This document shows positions 27,587 to 36,181 of a stretch of DNA of 64,000 nucleotides, piece after piece. The position numbers were made by a program, and so were the translations under genes. Position 1 is the stretch's first letter; the number at the start of each line of letters is the position of its first letter. Source of the DNA: Rhodobacterales bacterium (GTDB taxonomy: Bacteria > Pseudomonadota > Alphaproteobacteria > Caulobacterales > Hyphomonadaceae); the NCBI GenBank assembly GCA_014763715.1, contig JACXUV010000001.1:109016-173015 (forward strand), in the 5' to 3' direction. The notes below the pieces were generated by a model. That model had not been told where the DNA came from, did not search any database, and saw only the letters and a program-made list of their open reading frames with translations.

Positions 27587-28779
27587 GTGACCTCTCCGCA
27601 AAAAATGCGCTTGTACAATGGATTGAAACCGATCCGGCAGGACAGTTCCGCAGGATGTTCCACATCCCAGACCGCGAGATCTGCAGACTGCCCTGCATGC
27701 ATGCGACCGACATCCTCCAGGCCAAGCGCCATCGCGCCATTCCGGGTGACGCCGCGCAGCGCTTCTTCAGGCGTCAGACGAAACAGGACGCAGGCCATGT
27801 TCATCGCGCTCAGAATCGAGGTCATCGGTGAGGAACCCGGATTGCAGTCCGTCGCAATCGCCATGGGGACGTCATGTTCGCGGAATGCTGATACGGGCGG
27901 CGGCCGCGTTTCCTGGAGGAAGTAAAATGCGCCCGGAAGCAGGACCGCTATGCTCCCATGACGCTGCATCGCCTCGGCATCTTCCGGCGTTGCATATTCC
28001 AGATGATCACACGAGAGCGCGGCATATTCTGCGGCAATGCGTGCGCCGCCCAACCAGGACAATTGCTCGGCGTGCAGCTTCACGGGCAAGCCGAGCGTCC
28101 GAGCTTTTTCGAACACGGTCCGGATGTCTTGCGGCGAAAAGGCAATGGTCTCGCAGAACCCATCCACCGCATCGGCCAGACCCTCGGCCTTTGCGCCTTC
28201 CATTGCCGGAAGGCAGACATCCGAAAGGTAATCGTCCGGGCGCCCCGCATATTCGCGAGGCAGCGTATGGGCTCCGAGGAAAGTTGTACGGACCCGGAGG
28301 GGCCGCACCTTTTCCACCTGCCGCGCCACGCGAAGCATCTTCATCTCGGTCTCTATGTCCAGCCCGTAACCGGACTTGATCTCGAGCGTTGTCACCCCTT
28401 CCGCAATCAGGGCGTCCACACGCAACAGGGCCGATCTCAGAAGTTCCTCCTCGCTTGCAGCCCGGGTCGCCTCCACGGTCGAGACGATGCCGCCTCCGGA
28501 CCGGGAAATTTCCTCATAGGATGCCCCGTTCAGACGCGCCTCGAATTCGGCGGACCGGTTTCCTGCGTGAACGATATGGGTATGGCAATCCACAAGGCCT
28601 GACGTAACAAGGCGCCCTTCCAGATCCAGGCGCTCATCGTTCCGGGCAGCTTCAGGAATATCCGCGCACGTTCCGACCCAACTCAAGCGCCCGTCTTTCA
28701 TCCAGACGGCCCCATCCGGAACGAGTCCGTACGGCTCATTTCCTTCAAGCGTCGCGAGTTTTGCGTGCGTCAGTAACAT
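27583..28779 (-). CDS. hutI: Imidazolonepropionase
   Basis: A 398-residue amidohydrolase with the metal-binding HTH motif in [13 protein letters not shown] (about residues 63-75), [15 protein letters not shown] and TDCNPGSSP, all typical of HutI. It opens 4-imidazolone-5-propionate to N-formimino-L-glutamate. It is the first gene of the minus-strand operon, 70 bp from the divergent hutF, with the palindromic operator between them. Confidence 0.95.
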   Translation of the reverse strand: MLLTHAKLATLEGNEPYGLVPDGAVWMKDGRLSWVGTCADIPEAARNDERLDLEGRLVTSGLVDCHTHIVHAGNRSAEFEARLNGASYEEISRSGGGIVSTVEATRAASEEELLRSALLRVDALIAEGVTTLEIKSGYGLDIETEMKMLRVARQVEKVRPLRVRTTFLGAHTLPREYAGRPDDYLSDVCLPAMEGAKAEGLADAVDGFCETIAFSPQDIRTVFEKARTLGLPVKLHAEQLSWLGGARIAAEYAALSCDHLEYATPEDAEAMQRHGSIAVLLPGAFYFLQETRPPPVSAFREHDVPMAIATDCNPGSSPMTSILSAMNMACVLFRLTPEEALRGVTRNGAMALGLEDVGRMHAGQSADLAVWDVEHPAELSCRIGFNPLYKRIFCGEVT

Positions 28780-28813
28780 GATTTCCTGTTGCCTGAGGGT
28801 ACGGTCTGCTGCA

Positions 28814-28827
28814 TATGTATATACATA
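28814..28827. promoter_or_regulatory. Probable HutC operator between hutI and hutF
   Basis: A perfect 14-bp palindrome TATGTATATACATA lies in the 70-bp divergent region, centred 23-41 bp from each start. HutC repressors in other proteobacteria bind TGTATATACA-like palindromes and release them with urocanate. The position could control both transcription units at once. Confidence 0.8.
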
Positions 28828-28849
28828 ATATTAGACTAGGAAAGATGTA

Positions 28850-30214
28850 ATGACGGTCATCTGGGCGAAAAAAGCGCTCCTGTCGGATGGGTGGTCCGAT
28901 GCGGTCCGCGTGGAAACGAGCCCGGAGGGCACCATCCTGTCCGTACGCTCAGGGCACCCCCCGGAAGGCACCCGGACCGGCCTGCTTCTCTCCTCCCCGG
29001 CCAACGTTCATTCGCATGCTTTCCAGCGTACCATGGCCGGACTTACCGAGGGTCGCGGACCTGATGGAAAGGACAATTTCTGGACGTGGCGCAAACTGAT
29101 GTTCCGGTTCCTGGAACGCCTGGCACCTCGTCACATCGAAGACATCGCAGCATTTGTTCAGATGGAAATGCTCGAAGCTGGTTATGCAGCAAGTGTCGAA
29201 TTCCACTATCTCCATCACCAACCTGACGGGACGCCATACGAAAACCTCGCGGAAACTTCCGAACGGATCGCGGCAGCGGCCACGACAAGTGGCATCGGTC
29301 TTACGCTGCTCCCTGTGCTCTACCAGTACGGAGGATGCGATAAGCGCCCCCTTGATCGGGGCCAGATCAGATTTGGCAACACTTTCGACCGGTTCGCGCG
29401 GCTTGTCGAAAAGGCACAGGGCGCCTTGGGAAGTCTTCCGGCAGATTGCAGGCTGGGCGTAGCCCCTCACAGCCTGCGGGCTGTTGCTGACAATGACATA
29501 GCACGGGTCGAACAGCTCCTGCCTTCCGGCCCGGTCCACATGCACCTGGCGGAGCAGCAGGAAGAAGTTGACGAAGTCCTGGAACGCTATGGTACCCGTC
29601 CGGTCACCTGGTTCCTGGACAATTGCAATGCCGGCCCCAGATGGTGCCTCATTCACTGCACCCGGATGGAGAAAACTGAAACCATCCGTCTGGCGGGCTC
29701 AGGGGCCGTCGCAGGCGTCTGCCCCTCTACCGAGGCCAATCTCGGAGATGGGATATTCCAGGCAGACACCTGGCTCGAATATGACGGGCCGATTGCAATC
29801 GGTTCGGATTCAAACATTCGCATCTCTCTGGCAGAAGAATTGAGGGCCCTGGAATACTCCCAGCGCCTGAGAGACCATACCCGCGCCGTGTTGTCGCGGT
29901 CCGGCCATTCGACGGGGCGAACGCTCTTCGAAGCCATTTCGAAAGGCGGCGCAACGGCCGCCGGACGCAACAGCGGCCGGATAGAGGAAGGCGCTCTGGC
30001 AGACCTTTTCGCGCTTGACATTGACAGCATCTGCCTGGCTGGGCTTGAAGGTGACACGCTTCTGGATAGCTATGTTTTCGCCGGCGATGATGGTCTTGTT
30101 ACGGATGTCTGGTCCGCCGGACGTCACCTTGTCAGAGAAGGTCGCCACGTCGGCCGAGACAAGATCTTGGAGAAATATCGCAGGACAATGAGTGAACTCA
30201 GGGACGCGCTATGA
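28850..30214 (+). CDS. hutF: Formimidoylglutamate deiminase
   Basis: A 454-residue amidohydrolase with the metal-binding VHSHAFQRTMAGLTEGR motif (about residues 53-69), HMHLAEQ, HCTRM and SDSNIRIS, characteristic of HutF. It converts N-formimino-glutamate to N-formylglutamate and ammonia, the substrate of HutG. The presence of HutF with this type of HutG shows the five-step Pseudomonas/Streptomyces route. It overlaps hutC by ATGA. Confidence 0.95.
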   Translation: MTVIWAKKALLSDGWSDAVRVETSPEGTILSVRSGHPPEGTRTGLLLSSPANVHSHAFQRTMAGLTEGRGPDGKDNFWTWRKLMFRFLERLAPRHIEDIAAFVQMEMLEAGYAASVEFHYLHHQPDGTPYENLAETSERIAAAATTSGIGLTLLPVLYQYGGCDKRPLDRGQIRFGNTFDRFARLVEKAQGALGSLPADCRLGVAPHSLRAVADNDIARVEQLLPSGPVHMHLAEQQEEVDEVLERYGTRPVTWFLDNCNAGPRWCLIHCTRMEKTETIRLAGSGAVAGVCPSTEANLGDGIFQADTWLEYDGPIAIGSDSNIRISLAEELRALEYSQRLRDHTRAVLSRSGHSTGRTLFEAISKGGATAAGRNSGRIEEGALADLFALDIDSICLAGLEGDTLLDSYVFAGDDGLVTDVWSAGRHLVREGRHVGRDKILEKYRRTMSELRDAL

Positions 30215-30912
30215 CAGACACGCCGTTCAATAGCTGGCAGTCAGTCCAGGAGGAAGTGCTGGCCCGAATTCATTCGCGGCAATGGAAACCCGGCGACCTC
30301 ATCCCGAACGAGGCGGATCTTGCCCAGGAATTCGGTTGCGCCCGGGCAACAGTGAACCGCGCCCTGCAGAACCTGGCGGATGAAGGCCTGCTGGACCGGC
30401 GCCGCAAGGCCGGCACCCGTGTTGCGACACACCCGGTCCGCAAGGCGACCATGTACATTCCCGTCATACGCCAGGAAATAGCAGACAAGGGACATGAATA
30501 CGGCTATGAACTGATCTGCTCTGAACGAGTCCTTCCACCTACTGAAGTCTGCAATATCATGGAATTCGGCAGGCGCGCCCGCGCTCAACATATCGTCTGT
30601 ATACATACCGCTGACGGCCGCCCCTATGTGATCGAAGATCGCTGGCTGAACCCGAAATGGGTTTCGGTGGAGGAAATATCGATCTTCAACGAAATCAGTC
30701 CGAATGAGTGGCTCGTCACACATGTCCCGTTTACGGAAGGTGAAATCATGTTTTCCGCCATGTCAGCCGGCAAGACAGAAGCGGGATTGCTTTCCTGCAA
30801 GGAAGGCGAGGCATTGTTTGTCATTAACCGCACGACCCGCAACAAGCAGGAGGCGATTACCTCCGTCCGGCTGATCTTTGCTCCGGGCTACCGGATCGAG
30901 ACCGGCATCTGA
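30211..30912 (+). CDS. hutC: Histidine utilisation repressor
   Basis: A 233-residue GntR/HutC regulator with a winged helix (WQSVQEEVLARIHSRQWKPGDLIPNEADLAQEFGCARATVNRALQNLADEGLLDRRRKAGTRV, about residues 9-70) and a UTRA domain. Known HutC proteins repress hut until urocanate binds. It is translationally coupled to hutF and sits next to a fitting palindromic operator, so autoregulation is likely. Confidence 0.92.
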   Translation: MTDTPFNSWQSVQEEVLARIHSRQWKPGDLIPNEADLAQEFGCARATVNRALQNLADEGLLDRRRKAGTRVATHPVRKATMYIPVIRQEIADKGHEYGYELICSERVLPPTEVCNIMEFGRRARAQHIVCIHTADGRPYVIEDRWLNPKWVSVEEISIFNEISPNEWLVTHVPFTEGEIMFSAMSAGKTEAGLLSCKEGEALFVINRTTRNKQEAITSVRLIFAPGYRIETGI

Positions 30913-31095
30913 TCTTTCAAGGTTCGCCGGCTACCGAGGAAGCACTTTGAAAGAGATACGTCTCAGCCGGACCTGACCCAAGCAACGCCACTTCCGCAAT
31001 GCTACGCTACGAATATGCGCGGCGCGGGCGCTGCCAGCATGGGAACACCTCCCGCGAAACCGCAGAATGCTCGCATTCCGGTCGTATGCACAATA

Positions 31096-32100
31096 TCAGA
31101 CAGGGCGATTGAGGTTGTCATAGGCTTCGGACAAGCAGAAGCTTGGCCAGGGTCTTGGCCAGACGATGGGATAGTCCGCCGAAATCAGCTTGTCGCCATC
31201 ACGAAGATCATGCGCCACTCCAACTTGCGGTATCGCCCCGGGCCGGTCGAAATAACGGACTTCGTCCCCGCAATAACGGAACGACATCGCCCGCCGCCAG
31301 TGGTCAGACCGATTCCCTCCCGATCCGTGTAGCGTCATGACGTGATGGATGATGACGTCACCGGGTTCGACCTGAAATGAGACGATATCGTATGCTGCCT
31401 GCTCGCCTTCTATATCCAGACATTTCGGATGTGGCGACGACCGGATGGGCGTTTGCGAGACAAACACATTAGGCGCGTAGGTCTCACCCCATTTGTGGGA
31501 CCCGCGAACATATTGCATTGTTCCGTTCTCGCGGTTCGCCGGATCGAGCGGAATCCAGACGATGACACACTGCTCGCCCTCGATCTGGAAATAGGCAAGA
31601 TCCTGATGGAAGGCGGTCTTCTGCCGCGTGTGTGGCGCCTTCACGAAGGTCGTGTCTTCCCAGAAATTGAGATAGTTCGCTCCAAGCAGCTCTGCCGCGA
31701 TCCCCGGCAGAACCGAGTCGAACGCAACTTTCCGTATGCCTTGGTCCCACCGCCAGGCCGCGACATCATAGAAGAAAAGCCCGCCTTCATTTGCTTCGGC
31801 CTCTTCCATGAGCGGCCGTGCGGTCGCATCGCCACGCACCAGATCTTTCACCGCCTGCATGTCGAAGCGGTTCGCTGCGCCGGCCTCTACTGGCCCTGAC
31901 CTGTCCCAGATTTGCTGGGCGAGCGCTTCGAAATCATAACCCGTCGCCGACTCTCCCAGCTGGTCCATCTGCTTTTTTACAGCCATCCGGAGATGTTCGA
32001 CTTCGTCCGGGGTTAGGACATTCCTCAAACAGACGACACCATCGCGTTCAAACGCCCGGATATCATCGGCGGAAACCGCATCGGATCGATCATGTGTCAT
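31096..32100 (-). CDS. Phytanoyl-CoA dioxygenase (PhyH) family protein
   Basis: A 334-residue Fe(II)/2-oxoglutarate-dependent oxygenase-like protein with the HxD iron motif in KTAFHQDLAYFQ (about residues 165-176) and a distal His in VMTLHGSGGNRS. It overlaps the 3' end of luxI by ATGA and is certainly co-transcribed with it. A PhyH gene beside luxI is, as I recall, seen in some sphingomonads such as Novosphingobium. It may oxidise the acyl chain of the autoinducer or its precursor, but no substrate is established from the sequence. Confidence 0.88.
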   Translation of the reverse strand: MTHDRSDAVSADDIRAFERDGVVCLRNVLTPDEVEHLRMAVKKQMDQLGESATGYDFEALAQQIWDRSGPVEAGAANRFDMQAVKDLVRGDATARPLMEEAEANEGGLFFYDVAAWRWDQGIRKVAFDSVLPGIAAELLGANYLNFWEDTTFVKAPHTRQKTAFHQDLAYFQIEGEQCVIVWIPLDPANRENGTMQYVRGSHKWGETYAPNVFVSQTPIRSSPHPKCLDIEGEQAAYDIVSFQVEPGDVIIHHVMTLHGSGGNRSDHWRRAMSFRYCGDEVRYFDRPGAIPQVGVAHDLRDGDKLISADYPIVWPRPWPSFCLSEAYDNLNRPV

Positions 32101-32735
32101 GCCGAGGCCCTGAACTTCGGTGCAAGGTACTCTGCAACAATTGTTTCTGCGTCCCGGTACCGGTCCATCTGGCGGTCGAGTGTTTCCTTGTCGATTTGGG
32201 ATACGGCCGGGATCCAGGCCCAGTCATCCCCATCCCTTCGCGGAAGCCCGAGCGGCTCGGTCGACCAGACCCGCTGGACGAGATTGTAGAACTTCTGGTG
32301 TGTGAGCCAGCTGAGGCGCAAAACCCCGTGATCGAGGCACCAGACGGTGAGTCCCAGCCCCAGGCGGCACCTTGTCCGGAAATCCTCGACCGGGTCCCGC
32401 ATTCGCTTGCGGTCCGTCACGAAGCGGGAACATTCCCAGACATCCGCGCCAACCGGATAAGGCTGGAGGTCGCAATAGTCTGCAAAGAGCTCGCTCATCA
32501 TGTGTGGCCGGGTCGTCGGATTGAGCCGGGAAGATGCGAGCACGTCTCCGTCCAGGGAAAGGACCAGGACGTAAACGGTTGCGTCCGTATCGAACTGGTC
32601 CTTGTCATATCCCTTCCGGATACCGGGGATATGCCAACCCCATTCTTCAACGACGATCCGATAGCGCATCTCATGCATCGCATGGATGAGGTCGCGGTGC
32701 GCGTCGCGATTGTCTGGCGTGATGATCTTGAACAT
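32097..32735 (-). CDS. Acyl-homoserine-lactone synthase, LuxI family
   Basis: A 212-residue protein with the autoinducer synthase signature: RYRIVVEEWGWHIP (about residues 24-37), FDTDATVYVLVL (about 47-58), ASSRLNPTTRPHMMSELF and WECSRFVTD (about 98-106). The conserved Arg, Trp, Asp, Arg and Glu positions are all there. It makes an acyl-homoserine lactone from S-adenosylmethionine and an acyl donor. The ATG at 32735 has a strong GGCAGGAGG site; upstream in-frame extension is unlikely. luxR lies 79 bp upstream on the same strand. Confidence 0.93.
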   Translation of the reverse strand: MFKIITPDNRDAHRDLIHAMHEMRYRIVVEEWGWHIPGIRKGYDKDQFDTDATVYVLVLSLDGDVLASSRLNPTTRPHMMSELFADYCDLQPYPVGADVWECSRFVTDRKRMRDPVEDFRTRCRLGLGLTVWCLDHGVLRLSWLTHQKFYNLVQRVWSTEPLGLPRRDGDDWAWIPAVSQIDKETLDRQMDRYRDAETIVAEYLAPKFRASA

Positions 32736-32773
32736 GGAGCCTCCTGCCGCACCTGATTGTGAGTGGAGGATGG

Positions 32774-32785
32774 GTCGGGACCGAC
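32774..32785. promoter_or_regulatory. Short inverted repeat between luxR and luxI, possible lux-box core
   Basis: GTCGG-GA-CCGAC forms an inverted repeat about 40 bp upstream of luxI. It is shorter than the usual 18-20 bp lux box and has no second copy that I noticed, so this is only a candidate binding site. Confidence 0.3.
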
Positions 32786-32814
32786 TTGCCGTCATGTCCA
32801 CATTCGGGGGCTTG

Positions 32815-33543
32815 TCAGGGAAAGATCTGGCCATGCGCGATGGCCGAGGAGACCAGGTGCGCGCGATTGACAGCGTCAAGTTTCCGGCAGGCCCGCTGCA
32901 GCGTCTTCTTCACGGTGTCTTCCCTGATCCCCAGAATATGCGCGATCTCCCAGTTTGACTTGCCCGCTGCTGCGAACTGAACGCATTCGGCTTCGCGTGG
33001 CGATAGTTCCGCCAGCTTCTGGTAGGGAAACGGCCCCATAAGCTCTTCCAGATGGTAATAGGCTGTCTGGCAGACGATCTCGAGTTCAGCGATGTGGGTT
33101 CGCGACAAATCCGGCATCTTGTCGCCGCCGAGCGAAACGCCGCCCGATATGCTGTCAAGCGCGTGCATCGGAAACATCATGCCATCCGTGATGCCATAAT
33201 CATGCACCATGTCGACGACCATGCGCCCGATCCGTGATGCATGCGCATGCGCCTCAGCCCAGCTGAACGGACGTTTCGACTTGATCGCGCAAAGCGCGAT
33301 CGGATCATGAAGGATGGCGAGACGGCTGAGCCGCCTCGCCTTCAATTCTTCGGGCCAGTTCGACAGGTATAGAATATCCTTGAGCGGAACATTGAGCGGA
33401 TTGACAAGCTGACCGAGATAGACCCGACTGAATCCATACGGTTCACTGAACCTGGCAAGACGTTCGATCGCGTCCTTTCCAGTTGTCGTTGCCTGAATGG
33501 CACGGATGGCCTCCAGCACAGCTGCGCCATCATAATCACTCAT
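32815..33543 (-). CDS. LuxR-family quorum-sensing regulator
   Basis: A 242-residue protein with an N-terminal autoinducer-binding domain (about residues 18-165, with Trp63 and Asp80 at conserved ligand positions; the tyrosine often found between them is replaced) and a C-terminal LuxR helix-turn-helix (about 180-235: LSPREAECVQFAAAGKSNWEIAHILGIREDTVKKTLQR). It pairs with the LuxI gene just downstream. It faces away from the TPR-LicD gene, with a 252-bp divergent region between. Confidence 0.92.
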   Translation of the reverse strand: MSDYDGAAVLEAIRAIQATTTGKDAIERLARFSEPYGFSRVYLGQLVNPLNVPLKDILYLSNWPEELKARRLSRLAILHDPIALCAIKSKRPFSWAEAHAHASRIGRMVVDMVHDYGITDGMMFPMHALDSISGGVSLGGDKMPDLSRTHIAELEIVCQTAYYHLEELMGPFPYQKLAELSPREAECVQFAAAGKSNWEIAHILGIREDTVKKTLQRACRKLDAVNRAHLVSSAIAHGQIFP

Positions 33544-33795
33544 GGCCTGCCGTCTCCAAATACTTCAGGTGCCGTCCTTGCAGGCACTCGCCTAGCGCTC
33601 TCACCCCACCCGGACGACCAATCCATTGCACGCGTCGCGCGACGTGTCCTTCTCCGCACCCTCTCGAAGCGCCGGAACGCTCCTACCACTTATTATTGTT
33701 TTTTGTTACCCCTTATGGTTTAATGTTTTCTTGTAGGGGTTGGCGCGAATTGCCGTCCCGTATCGTTGTCACGCCTCATCCGTGAGACCTTGGTC
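33544..33795. promoter_or_regulatory. Divergent promoter region between luxR and the TPR-LicD gene
   Basis: A 252-bp stretch with no gene. Its middle (about 33680-33740) is unusually A+T-rich and has ACCCC ... GGGGT arms (33710-33739) flanking TTATGGTTTAATGTTTTCTTGTA. Promoters for both directions are expected here. I do not recognise a lux box. Confidence 0.45.
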
Positions 33796-35049
33796 ATGCC
33801 TGAGTTCCATGACAGAGACATCGCCCGCGCTGGCGCGCTTTTCAGGCGCGGTGAGACGGATGCAGCCTGTTCGGAATTTGAGTCAATTCTGGGAATTGAT
33901 CCCTGCAATGTTGTGGCGTTGCACGGCCTTGGCCTCTGCCTGCACGCGCGCGGTGAGCGCGATTGTGCCCTTTCAACCTTCAGGCAGGCAGTCTCGCTCG
34001 ATCCATCCGCCTGGACATCCTGGCAGTCGATCGCCGATCTGACGCCTGACGAGGCGGAAAGGCGCTGTGCCATTGATCAGGCAGCAGATATTCTCCTGTC
34101 TCTTTGCCAGGCCGGCATCCCGTCATCCAGGCGAATCCGGCAAACCGTCCGCGCGCTCGTTTGCGCCAGCCGAAGCCAGCAGGCACTGCAGCTGCTCCAT
34201 GAGCACTTCTGCAACTTTGATGATCCGGCGCTAGCTCATATGCTGATCGCCGGCACTCACTATTCGCTCGGGCAGTTTGAAGCCGCCGCGCAGCATCACT
34301 ATCTGGCCCTCCCGCAGGCGCCAGGCGCGCCGCGATCATCTGGCAATTCCGCCTTTGAACCGGAACGCGCGATGAACGTGCTTCTTAAACTCTGCTCCCT
34401 GCTTGAGACGGCCGGTTTCAAGCCTTTCCCGGTCGCCGGAACATTGCTTGGCCTCGTCCGGTCCGGCGGACTCCTGCCACATGATCGCGACGTGGATATT
34501 GGTCTCATGCGCGGCGAGAATGGCGGCAAGGACCCTGTCGATTTCATACGGGCCCATCCGGCACTACTTCTCCCCCATTCAGCCCGCCCCGGCGACCGCT
34601 ATGTCGGCCTTGCCGTTGACGGGATCGCTGCCGACATTTTCGTATTCGACCGGACGCCAGCCGGCACGGTATGCGGCTTTTCCCACCTGTCAGGCGACAT
34701 CCAGTGGCGGCATACCTCCTTCCGGCTCCGGAAAGAGCGGCTGGGCGGGTACACTTTCCATATCCCCGATCCCGCAGAGACATATCTCGCTGAATTTTAT
34801 GGCCCGGACTGGCGCGTGCCGGATCTGGGATTTGCCTCCGCCCTCAGTTCCCCCGCGCTTGCCGGGACCAGCTTGCATGCGATCGCCTATCTGGCCCTGG
34901 CGCGGGTACGCAATTGCCAGCTTGCCGGAAACCCGGAAAAAGCGGAAGCGCTCCTGCAGCAATTACCACAGTTGGGGGCAGCCGGGGCAAGGTCCGTCAC
35001 CTGCACGATTGGCCAGACCACACCTGCCATCAATCGGCAGGCCAGATAA
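33796..35049 (+). CDS. TPR protein with LicD-like nucleotidyltransferase domain
   Basis: About 417 residues. The N-terminal half (about 1-165) has TPR-like helical repeats (ARAGALFRRGETDAACSEFESILGIDPCNVVALHGLGLCLHARGERDCALSTFRQAVSLDP). The C-terminal half has the LicD/fukutin-type signature VAGTLLGLVRSGGLLPHDRDVDIGL (about 214-238), whose Asp residues would bind metal. LicD-like enzymes transfer phosphocholine or other phosphodiester groups. The ATG at 33796 is preferred over an upstream TTG (33766). It precedes the lasso peptide precursor by 192 bp with a probable terminator between. It might modify the lasso peptide or a surface polymer; neither is shown. Confidence 0.75.
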   Translation: MPEFHDRDIARAGALFRRGETDAACSEFESILGIDPCNVVALHGLGLCLHARGERDCALSTFRQAVSLDPSAWTSWQSIADLTPDEAERRCAIDQAADILLSLCQAGIPSSRRIRQTVRALVCASRSQQALQLLHEHFCNFDDPALAHMLIAGTHYSLGQFEAAAQHHYLALPQAPGAPRSSGNSAFEPERAMNVLLKLCSLLETAGFKPFPVAGTLLGLVRSGGLLPHDRDVDIGLMRGENGGKDPVDFIRAHPALLLPHSARPGDRYVGLAVDGIAADIFVFDRTPAGTVCGFSHLSGDIQWRHTSFRLRKERLGGYTFHIPDPAETYLAEFYGPDWRVPDLGFASALSSPALAGTSLHAIAYLALARVRNCQLAGNPEKAEALLQQLPQLGAAGARSVTCTIGQTTPAINRQAR

Positions 35050-35085
35050 CCAGGGCATCGCTCTGGCAATCAAGCGACGCATCCC

Positions 35086-35120
35086 GCCTTCTTTATCCGG
35101 AAGAAGGCATCCACAATTTT
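35086..35120 (+). terminator. Possible terminator after the TPR-LicD gene
   Basis: GCCTTCTT / AAGAAGGC form an 8-bp perfect stem with a 7-nt loop, followed after 8 nt by TTTTT. The distance to the T-run is longer than ideal, so termination may be partial. Confidence 0.5.
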
Positions 35121-35241
35121 TGCTCAACACCTTGTTTCTATTTATTTTTTAATATTTCCCCGCGTTGACTCAACCCTTTTTAGATTCAATATTCTATCTG
35201 CCGTTGTTCTTTGACGGCGTCCAGATGGAAAGGAAAAGACG

Positions 35242-35385
35242 ATGACCCCAACGAATGAAAGAAATCAGCCTCAGGACGAATTCGAGCCGATCGAACTCGG
35301 TTCCGTTTCTTCGGAAACCAAGGGTGAGGTTGCTGGCCGGGCCGAGCTCTCCGGTTCGCAGAACTCCCGGCCGGAAATCGGCTGA
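35242..35385 (+). CDS. Lasso peptide precursor (A gene), 47 residues
   Basis: This short gene has AAAGGAAAAG before its ATG. The leader (about residues 1-27) ends ELGSVSSETK, closely like the astexin-1 leader end (LGKASAETR, recalled), with Thr at position -2. The predicted core starts at Gly28: ring GEVAGRAE and tail LSGSQNSRPEIG. Gly1 and Glu8 would form an eight-residue macrolactam, as in caulosegnin I. A, B and C genes lie in order, with an isopeptidase and TonB receptor opposite. The core length of 20 and the ring size are inferred from the pattern; the tail has no obvious bulky plug residue other than Arg16 and Gln13. Confidence 0.85.
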   Translation: MTPTNERNQPQDEFEPIELGSVSSETKGEVAGRAELSGSQNSRPEIG

Positions 35386-35406
35386 AAACCGCCCTTGAAA
35401 GAAGGA

Positions 35407-35435
35407 TGAGGGCGCAGGTACGCGCCCTCATTTTT
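35407..35435 (+). terminator. Terminator/attenuator between lasso A and B genes
   Basis: TGAGGGCGC / GCGCCCTCA form a perfect 9-bp stem with a 6-nt loop, followed by TTTTT, 21 bp after the precursor stop codon. Such a hairpin would allow much more precursor mRNA than processing-enzyme mRNA. Confidence 0.85.
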
Positions 35436-35477
35436 CCGCTTCGCTGTTATCTGCGGGCTTGATGGAGCAACTCCCCA

Positions 35478-36170
35478 ATGTCAGCCTTTAGCTTCGCTCC
35501 GGACATCTATTTCTGTGCGTCCGACGGGGCGTACATCTTTCTCGATGCACGCGCGGATCGTTACTTTGCCTATACCGGTGATACCGCGCGGCTGTTCTCA
35601 GAGATCATTTCTACAGACCGGACCGAACAGCTCTCTCAGGACGCAGAACGATTTACGGACCATCTCCTGCGCAGTGGCGTACTCCTGCGCCCCGCTGCAA
35701 AAGCCCAGCCATTGAAGGCCTGTACCGCGGCCCGCCCCGAAACCTCCCGCTTCGAACAGGCCTGCCTGCTCGCCGCCGATGCGAAATATTCTGAATGGTC
35801 CAACATGTTGACGGCACTTGCCCGCAGCTGGTCTCTCAAACGAATGCATTCCCTGCGCGGTGTCATTTCAGGAGCGCGCCGCTGGAAGCAGAATATACCG
35901 TCAGGACACGAAAGAATGCTGGATGACGTCGCCGGATTGACGGCACAGTTTTTAGCACTTGCCCCCTTCCTGTTCACGACAAAGGATGCGTGCCTCTTCC
36001 GCAGTCTCTTCCTGATGCGGTTCCTGGCGGGCCACGGGATCGCTGCGACCTGGACGTTCGGCGTACGGCTCGCCCCTTTCGGAGCGCATTGCTGGGTGGA
36101 ATATGAAGGCGCTGTCCTCAACGACCATCTCGAACATGTCGGCGGGTTCACACCCATCCTGGCTATCTGA
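35478..36170 (+). CDS. Lasso peptide biosynthesis protein B (fused B1-B2 leader peptidase)
   Basis: A 230-residue McjB-like protein. Residues about 5-70 form the PqqD-like leader-binding domain (IYFCASDGAYIFLDARADRYFAYTGDTARLF). Residues about 110-230 form the transglutaminase-like protease with catalytic Cys172 (KDACLFRSLFLMRFL), His204 (GAHCWVEYEG) and Asp216 (VLNDHLEHVGGF). It binds the precursor leader and cuts it off, freeing Gly1 of the core. B1 and B2 are fused, as usual in proteobacteria. It lies 12 bp before the C gene. Confidence 0.92.
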   Translation: MSAFSFAPDIYFCASDGAYIFLDARADRYFAYTGDTARLFSEIISTDRTEQLSQDAERFTDHLLRSGVLLRPAAKAQPLKACTAARPETSRFEQACLLAADAKYSEWSNMLTALARSWSLKRMHSLRGVISGARRWKQNIPSGHERMLDDVAGLTAQFLALAPFLFTTKDACLFRSLFLMRFLAGHGIAATWTFGVRLAPFGAHCWVEYEGAVLNDHLEHVGGFTPILAI

Positions 36171-36181
36171 GGAGATCAAGG

